Origin: Clostridiales bacterium
GTDB taxonomy: Bacteria > Bacillota > Clostridia > Lachnospirales > Lachnospiraceae
Length of the DNA: 64,000 bases
Direction: 5' to 3'
Assembly (NCBI GenBank): GCA_021204025.1
Contig: JAJQAC010000069.1
Coordinates: forward strand, 1 to 64,000
A program made the position numbers and the translations under genes. Below the pieces are notes generated by a model. It had not been told where the DNA came from. It worked only from the letters and a program-made list of their open reading frames with translations, and ran no database searches. Of this stretch, positions 59,882 to 64,000 are shown piece after piece. Positions within the stretch are counted from its first letter, which is position 1, and each line of letters begins with the position of its first letter.

Positions 59882-61402
59882 TTACAGAAAAACTCCTACA
59901 CCCGGTCCAAGCGGCAGAGAAAATACCACCCAGACAATCAGCTGTACAATCCATGTCAGAAGAAACGCGATCGAATAAGGAAGCATCATCGAGATCAGGC
60001 TCCCCATACCAAAATCCTTATCATAGGTCTTCGCCATGCCGATTGCGATCGGGATATAAGGATAAATCGGCGTAATCGCATTGGTCGTGGAATCTCCGAT
60101 TCGATAAATGATCTGCGCGAACGCGGGGCTGTATCCCATCATCATCATCATAGGGACCAGGATCGGCGCAAAAATGTATCATTTGCCGGAACCACTCGTC
60201 ATAAACAGATTAACCACACAACAGAGCAGGATAAAGAACAGCATCAGCGGAATGCCTGTAAAACCGGCTGCTTTCAGCGCATCCGCGCTCTTAACTGCGA
60301 TGATCATGCCAAGATTGGTATAACTGAACATGTTGATGAACTGAGCAATGACAAACACCAGGACAATATAACTGGTCATGCCGTCCAAAGCCTGTGCCAT
60401 CAGATTCGGCACATCCGAACTGCTTTTAATCGTTCCTGCTGTAACGCCGTAAACAACACCGACCAGAATAAAAAACAGGATCAGAACCGGAACCAGTCCC
60501 GAAATAAACGGACCATTGAGAATCGATCCATCCTCCCCTCTCAAAATCCCGTTCGCGGGAATGACCATCAGCGCGAAAGCCAGGATATACAGGACGGAAA
60601 AGATTCCCGCATTTCGCAGTGCTTTCCCCTGCACTTCGGTGACATCCTGCTCTGCAGCGCTTTCTCCGTTCTGCGGGTGATATTCTCCCAGTCTCGGCAC
60701 GATAAACTGCCGGTTGACAAATACACCAACAATTGTCAGTAAAAATACAGATGCAATCATAAAATACCAGTTGCAGGTTGCATTTACCGTCATTGCCGGA
60801 TCAATCAGCTGCGCTGCAGTTTCCGTTACGCCGGACAGCAGAACGTCCGTACCGGCGATGATGATACAGGCCGTAAATCCGGCATTGGTAGCCGCATAAC
60901 CGGCAAGAAGACCTGCGATCGGATGCATACCGACCGACTCAAAAGCTGCTGCTGCCAGCGAAGGAACGACGATAATCGATGCCTCGGAGGCAATACTCCC
61001 GTTGATTCCCAGGAACAGTACCGTACCGGTCAGCGCCCATAACGGCACTCCCAGAATGGCTTTTCTCATGGCTGTCGTCAGAAGCCCTACCCGCTCCGCG
61101 AAACCAATCGCCATCTGCATGGCCAGAACCAGTCCCAAGGGCGCAAATCCCTGAAAATTTGACAGCAGATTCTTTAACAGCCAGATAAAACCATCTTTGC
61201 TGATCAGACTGTTTGCCACAACCGTATCTCCGGAGGTCGGATTCACGACGCTTACGCCTCCCACACTGCAGATCAGACTGATCACCGCCAAAATCAGACA
61301 CAGCCACAGAAACAGAATGTACGGATGAGGAAGTTTATTTCCCACCTGTTCGATAAAGTCAAGGACTTTACCGCCTTTTCTTGCGTTTGTTGTCTTTTCC
61401 AT
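59882..61402 (-). pseudogene. abgT: AbgT family transporter interrupted by an in-frame TGA
   Basis: The first 407 codons read as AbgT (p-aminobenzoyl-glutamate transporter family): EQVGNKLPHPYILFLWLCL, LGINGSIASEASIIVVPSLAAAA, then LFMTSGSGK. The next codon is TGA at 60181-60179. The same frame continues without shift as YIFAPILVPMMMMMGYSPAFAQ and IYRIGDSTTNAITPI to the normal end at 59882. Together it would have about 506 residues, the family size. The family has SGSxKW here, so TGA replaces TGG. A point mutation or sequencing error is likeliest; readthrough is possible. GGAGAGGAG precedes the start. Confidence 0.85.
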
Positions 61403-61431
61403 AAAATACTCTCCTCTCCATTTTCTTTTTC

Positions 61432-61460
61432 AGACCGTGGTCTTATTCAGACCATAGTCT
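61432..61460. promoter_or_regulatory. Paired operators, probably for the adjacent TetR regulator
   Basis: AGACC-GT-GGTCT (61432-61443) and AGAC-CATA-GTCT (61449-61460) are two related palindromes 5 bases apart. They cover the predicted transcription start of abgT on the minus strand, a typical position for TetR-type repression. Confidence 0.6.
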
Positions 61461-61461
61461 C

Positions 61462-61490
61462 ATTATAGTTGATAAAAAAGAAAAGCGCAA
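61462..61490 (-). promoter_or_regulatory. Promoter of the abgT operon
   Basis: On the minus strand TTGCGC (61490-61485), a 17-base spacer and TATAAT (61467-61462), directly followed by the paired operators. Confidence 0.65.
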
Positions 61491-61515
61491 TCATAATTGA
61501 TTACGCCTTGTTGTC

Positions 61516-61561
61516 TTAAGTCAATCGCTTCAAATTTCGCCATATTTCGAGTTTGACTTAA
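61516..61561. other. 9-bp inverted repeat downstream of tetR
   Basis: TTAAGTCAA (61516-61524) and TTGACTTAA (61553-61561) are exact inverted repeats 28 bases apart, between the end of tetR and the abgT promoter. It may be a terminator stem or a second regulator site; no U-run is evident. Confidence 0.4.
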
Positions 61562-61647
61562 TTATCTTAAGTTGTAGCTTTCATATTCTCCTGATTTCAT
61601 AGAACAGAGTCGTTATCTGAGATGTCAAACTTAAATTCTCTGCAGGT

Positions 61648-62271
61648 TTATCCTGAATTCTTCACAGAAGTCTGAGCGCTTTTCAGATAGCCAAAATAGA
61701 ACCTCTCCAGGCGCGGCATACTGCGTTCCGTTAACGGATATTTTCCATCGTCCAGGCACCAGGAAATCAGCTGGCTGCGCTCCTCCGCGATCATATCGGA
61801 GACCATCTCATAGACATCCATGTCAGTTCGCAGTTCTCCGTTGTGCATGCCGTCTTCTACAATCCGCGTGAGGATTTTGCGAAACGAACGATTCTCTCCC
61901 CAGAATCCGATTCCCGTCGTCCCGGAAAGCTGACTGATATATAAATTGCGCAGCAGTTCCACGCCGATCTGCTCTGACATAAAATCAAACATAAATCGAT
62001 TCAGCGCCAGAAGCCGGTCATAGGCGCCTCTCGTACTGTCGAGAACTGCAAAGAACTCATCATATTTCTGATCAAAAACCTCGTACAGAGAATCCAGCAG
62101 CTCCCCCTTGGCGTGAAAATAATAGTAAAACCTGCCCTTGGAACAGCCGGCCTCTTTCAGGATGTCGTCCATCGTCGTATCCTGATAGCCCTTCTCATAG
62201 AACAATTTCCACGCTGCGTTCAGAAGCCGCTGTCGCTGATTTCGCTCGTTTTCTTCGTCCTTTGTCCGCAT
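61648..62271 (-). CDS. TetR family transcriptional regulator
   Basis: 207 residues. The N-terminal helix-turn-helix is LFYEKGYQDTTMDDILKEAGCSKGRFYYYFHAKGELL, the classic TetR pattern; the rest is the helical ligand and dimer domain. It lies upstream of abgT on the same strand and probably represses that operon through the paired AGACC palindromes. The ligand may be an acyl-amino acid or peptide, but this is inferred only from context. Confidence 0.87.
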   Translation of the reverse strand: MRTKDEENERNQRQRLLNAAWKLFYEKGYQDTTMDDILKEAGCSKGRFYYYFHAKGELLDSLYEVFDQKYDEFFAVLDSTRGAYDRLLALNRFMFDFMSEQIGVELLRNLYISQLSGTTGIGFWGENRSFRKILTRIVEDGMHNGELRTDMDVYEMVSDMIAEERSQLISWCLDDGKYPLTERSMPRLERFYFGYLKSAQTSVKNSG

Positions 62272-62301
62272 ATCATGATCCCTCTTCTTTCTGCGGGTAT
62301 T

Positions 62302-62613
62302 CTACAGATAGCGTTGAATCGTATCTTTATCTTTTAACGCGTTTTCCAAAATTCTGGAAAGTACCGATGTGTACCCTTTCCCCAATGATTTGGCGGTATA
62401 AAATGCCTGTGGTGAAAGCCTGAGTGTTACTGTTTGTTTTCTGCGTTCTTCCCTGCGTTTTTCTGAAACACGATAAAATTCTGCGAGTTCCTCATCGGTC
62501 AGTTCCGGACATTCCTCCTCAAATACGATTGGTTGTTTTGACGCATCGATCAACATCTGTTCCTGCTCCGGTGTTAATTTTCTATCAGAATCCAACTCAT
62601 AAGATACCAGCAT
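62302..62613 (-). CDS. brnA: BrnA-type antitoxin
   Basis: 103 residues. A Pro/Glu-rich N-terminal part is followed by a ribbon-helix-helix-like C-terminus (RKQTVTLRLSPQAFYTAKSLGKGYTSVLSRILENAL). It directly follows and overlaps brnT by 17 bases, the standard order for BrnT/BrnA. BrnA neutralises BrnT and represses the operon. AAAGGAG is 9 bases before its ATG. Confidence 0.8.
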   Translation of the reverse strand: MLVSYELDSDRKLTPEQEQMLIDASKQPIVFEEECPELTDEELAEFYRVSEKRREERRKQTVTLRLSPQAFYTAKSLGKGYTSVLSRILENALKDKDTIQRYL

Positions 62614-62878
62614 AATAAAATCTCCTTTCTTTTTTTGTTGCCAGTCTGGCTGATATGATCCTTATTGCATCCATACGTTCTGTGTATACAAGCGTGATGA
62701 TGATCAAATTTTCTCCCGCCATACCAATTGTAAAATACCTGTTTTCATCAATGGAATGAGCTTCATCAAAAAATTCAAGTCGATTTTTATCCAAGAACAC
62801 CTGTATCGCTGTACGAAAATCGATTCCGTGTTTTTTTAAATTGATGCGTTCTTTTTCTTGATCCCACGCAAATTTCAT
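62597..62878 (-). CDS. brnT: BrnT-type toxin
   Basis: 93 residues with the family pattern FAWDQEKERINLKKHGIDF, FDEAHSIDENRYFTIG and MDAIRIISARLATKKERRFYY. BrnT is a RelE-like ribonuclease that stops translation when free of BrnA. All recognisable motif parts are present, so it is probably active. A promoter at 62929-62901 serves the pair. Confidence 0.85.
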   Translation of the reverse strand: MKFAWDQEKERINLKKHGIDFRTAIQVFLDKNRLEFFDEAHSIDENRYFTIGMAGENLIIITLVYTERMDAIRIISARLATKKERRFYYAGIL

Positions 62879-62900
62879 TTAGATTCCCGCTCTTTCTTTT

Positions 62901-62929
62901 ATCATAATTCTATACCATAAAAATTGCAA
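62901..62929 (-). promoter_or_regulatory. Promoter of brnTA
   Basis: On the minus strand TTGCAA (62929-62924), a 17-base spacer and TATGAT (62906-62901), about 23 bases before the brnT start. The BrnA operator probably overlaps it. Confidence 0.6.
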
Positions 62930-63121
62930 CACTTTTTGTCTTACAAAATTTTCATTTACAATAGAAACATTGCTGCTCCCATCGCTCTCTTCTGACCGAC
63001 GGGAAACAGCAATATCTTCTTTTGCTTTTTATATGTGGATTATCGTTTGGAATCACAGAATGATCAGTGATGTATCTTACTCCCGAAAAGGAGCCGGATG
63101 TTTCTGAAAGAATCATATAAT

Positions 63122-63166
63122 ATCCGGGTTGCTGTCAAAGGAATCTGTCCTTTGCCGACCCGGACG
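63122..63166. other. Nested hairpin downstream of the HPr-like gene
   Basis: CCGGGT...ACCCGG encloses CAAAGGA-ATCTG-TCCTTTG. It lies just after the stop of the minus-strand HPr-like gene and probably marks its 3' end, though the U-run is poor. The remaining sequence between brnT and this hairpin shows nothing recognisable. Confidence 0.5.
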
Positions 63167-63174
63167 CGTTTCCT

Positions 63175-63417
63175 TCACGCAATCTTGTTTTCTACTGCCG
63201 AGATGGTATCCAGATATGCTTCAAAATCTTCATCGCTTCCATGAAGCTGCACAGTCAGAACCTTTGTCAGATCAAGACTTAAGATACCGAGGATCGATTT
63301 TGCGTCAATGATAATGCGGTTGCAGTAAATGTCAATATCAAAATCACACTTGATGGCCCGGGTAACGAAATTTTTAGCATCTTCAATCGTAACCAGTCTG
63401 ATTTTTCTTTCTTTCAT
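63175..63417 (-). CDS. HPr-like protein lacking the phosphorylatable histidine (Crh-like)
   Basis: 80 residues of the PTS-HPr fold. The region that holds His15 in HPr (GLHARPA) reads TIEDAKNFVTRA, with no histidine, while the Ser46 region is kept as IDAKSILGILSLDL (Ser41 here). Loss of His15 with Ser46 retained is the pattern of Bacillus Crh, a catabolite-control cofactor rather than a sugar phosphocarrier. AAAGGAG supports 63417 (MKERKIRLV). Its roughly 125-base leader contains a copy of the palindromic repeat. A role in carbon regulation is inferred. Confidence 0.8.
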   Translation of the reverse strand: MKERKIRLVTIEDAKNFVTRAIKCDFDIDIYCNRIIIDAKSILGILSLDLTKVLTVQLHGSDEDFEAYLDTISAVENKIA

Positions 63418-63435
63418 AAATACGTACTCTCCTTT

Positions 63436-63502
63436 GAATAAAGAATGCGCCTTGGCGCATTCTCGCGCCGAGCGCGGTCGCTTCAGCGACATAATTCCTT
63501 AC
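63436..63502 (-). repeat. Composite palindromic repeat element, short copy
   Basis: Read on the minus strand it carries the block ending GTCGCTGAAGCGACCGCG (63502-63473) and, 3 bases later, GGCGCGAGAATGCGCC... (63469-63436). Both match the long copy at 15049-15164 with one mismatch each, but the 52 bases that separate the blocks there are missing. Both hairpins are kept. It lies in the leader of the HPr-like gene, its last stem about 20 bases before the start codon. Confidence 0.85.
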
Positions 63503-63547
63503 GGATCATTTCTTTTTCAGCTGTTATCTGATCTCAGCTTCGTGTCC

Positions 63548-63576
63548 GTTATAGCATCCATTTCGTCATTTGTCAA
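63548..63576 (-). promoter_or_regulatory. Promoter of the HPr-like gene
   Basis: On the minus strand TTGACA (63576-63571), a 17-base spacer and TATAAC (63553-63548). The transcript would include the palindromic repeat. The remaining 150 bases to the pepT end show no clear feature. Confidence 0.7.
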
Positions 63577-63727
63577 ATCCTGGTTCCTTCTGGGTTTTTT
63601 AGCATCTATGGCAAAAATCGATAAATTCAGTAAAAACTTTGCCGCCAGTTCTGATTATTTTTTATCGAAAGGATATCTCTGACCTGTTTTAACACGGTAA
63701 AAGGAAATTTTCTCATGAATACGATTT

Positions 63728-64000
63728 TCATTTTATGTGTGATTTTTCACAAAAAGCGAACGCCTGAACGATCTCAACAAGCAGTTCCGTTACTTTTTCC
63801 ATGGATTGAATGGGGATATATTCGTATCTTCCATGGTAATTGTGTCCGCCGGTGCAAAGGTTCGGACAGGGAAGACCCATATAGGATAGCCGGGCGCCGT
63901 CCGTGCCGCCCCGGATGGGACAGATCCGCGGAGTGATGTCAAGCCGTTCCATCGTCTGTCTGGCGATGTCGATCAGGTACGGATGTTCTTCAATCTTCTC
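63728..64000 (-). CDS. pepT: Peptidase T (tripeptide aminopeptidase), C-terminal part
   Basis: The last 90 codons of pepT; the gene runs off the window. [40 protein letters not shown] is characteristic of the M20 PepT C-terminus, with the final zinc-ligand histidine in GGHNYHG. It removes N-terminal residues from tripeptides in the cytosol. The frame is open across the edge ([20 protein letters not shown]). No strong terminator is visible after its stop. Confidence 0.92.
   Translation of the reverse strand, partial: EKIEEHPYLIDIARQTMERLDITPRICPIRGGTDGARLSYMGLPCPNLCTGGHNYHGRYEYIPIQSMEKVTELLVEIVQAFAFCEKSHIK

Noticed and set aside
60179-60181. TGA as a sense (Trp) codon or a selenocysteine site
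   Set aside because: Many genes in the window end in TGA, so the code is standard. The family has Trp, not Cys, here, and no SECIS-like stem is obvious.
59654-60742. 362-codon plus-strand frame across the abgT region
   Set aside because: It is an Arg/His-rich shadow of membrane-protein codons; AbgT homology on the minus strand is clear on both sides of the TGA.

Overview
The window reads as a chromosomal segment of a low-to-mid GC Firmicute, most likely a Lachnospiraceae-type Clostridium relative. The reasons are strong AAGGAGG ribosome-binding sites, TTGACA-17-TATAAT promoters, gene blocks in clostridial order (plsX-acpP-rnc-smc-ftsY; radC-mreCD-PBP2-minCDE-rodA; rplU-prp-rpmA-obgE-yhbY-nadD-yqeK-rsfS), an L27 with a Prp-cleaved N-terminus, and a Cheo-box type LexA regulon. 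It is mostly ordinary housekeeping DNA, with several eroded or rearranged loci between the conserved blocks. I saw no prophage, insertion sequence, CRISPR array, rRNA or tRNA.

Layout. 1-2.6 kb: relic of a MuiA/DUF4139 gene, a zinc-ribbon scrap and an AAA-like ATPase/PD-(D/E)XK gene. 2.6-4.7 kb: lysine riboswitch with terminator, then dapA-dapB. 4.8-9.5 kb: a small lipoprotein, a 5'-truncated dppC, intact dppD and dppF, and an AbgB-like M20 peptidase. 9.5-15 kb: rpmF, an isochorismatase-fold hydrolase, yceD, relics of another oppF and an M20 peptidase, an M42 peptidase, mscS, a HAD phosphatase and a long palindromic repeat element. 15.3-22 kb: plsX, acpP, rnc, smc, ftsY. 22-26 kb: ilvA, a ClC transporter, a cupin, azlCD. 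26-35.4 kb: morphogenesis and division (radC, mreCD, PBP2, minCDE, rodA), then a methylglyoxal-synthase-like protein lacking its catalytic residues and a DacA-type carboxypeptidase. 35.5-42 kb: a small P-loop protein, an HlyD-like membrane protein, ylmE, sepF, aroB, lspA, an rluD-type synthase and a cytidylate-kinase-like protein. 42-45 kb: lexA, divergent from an SOS-controlled LysM membrane protein (YneA-like), then a tyrosine recombinase behind a possible attenuator. 44.8-50.3 kb: an LCP protein, an NlpC/P60 hydrolase that looks split from its membrane anchor, and glmS. 50.5-55 kb: the rplU...rsfS operon on the minus strand. 55-61.5 kb: a lipoprotein and a TetR-preceded abgT (internal TGA)/S9 peptidase/amidohydrolase operon. 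61.6-64 kb: tetR, a BrnT/BrnA toxin-antitoxin pair, an HPr-like (Crh-like) gene with the second copy of the palindromic repeat in its leader, and the end of pepT.

How it works together. Much of the window serves envelope growth and division: DAP synthesis, PlsX/ACP, MreCD-PBP2-RodA, MinCDE, SepF, LspA, GlmS, LCP and NlpC/P60. A second theme is uptake and breakdown of peptides or acyl-amino acids (dppDF, several M20/M42/S9 peptidases, AbgT, PepT). Three of these loci carry relics or an interruption, suggesting ongoing loss. The most interesting items are the two-copy palindromic element, the MgsA-like protein without catalytic residues, the SOS block with three LexA boxes, the in-frame TGA at a conserved AbgT tryptophan, and a small hairpin motif with apparent covariation found after two terminators.
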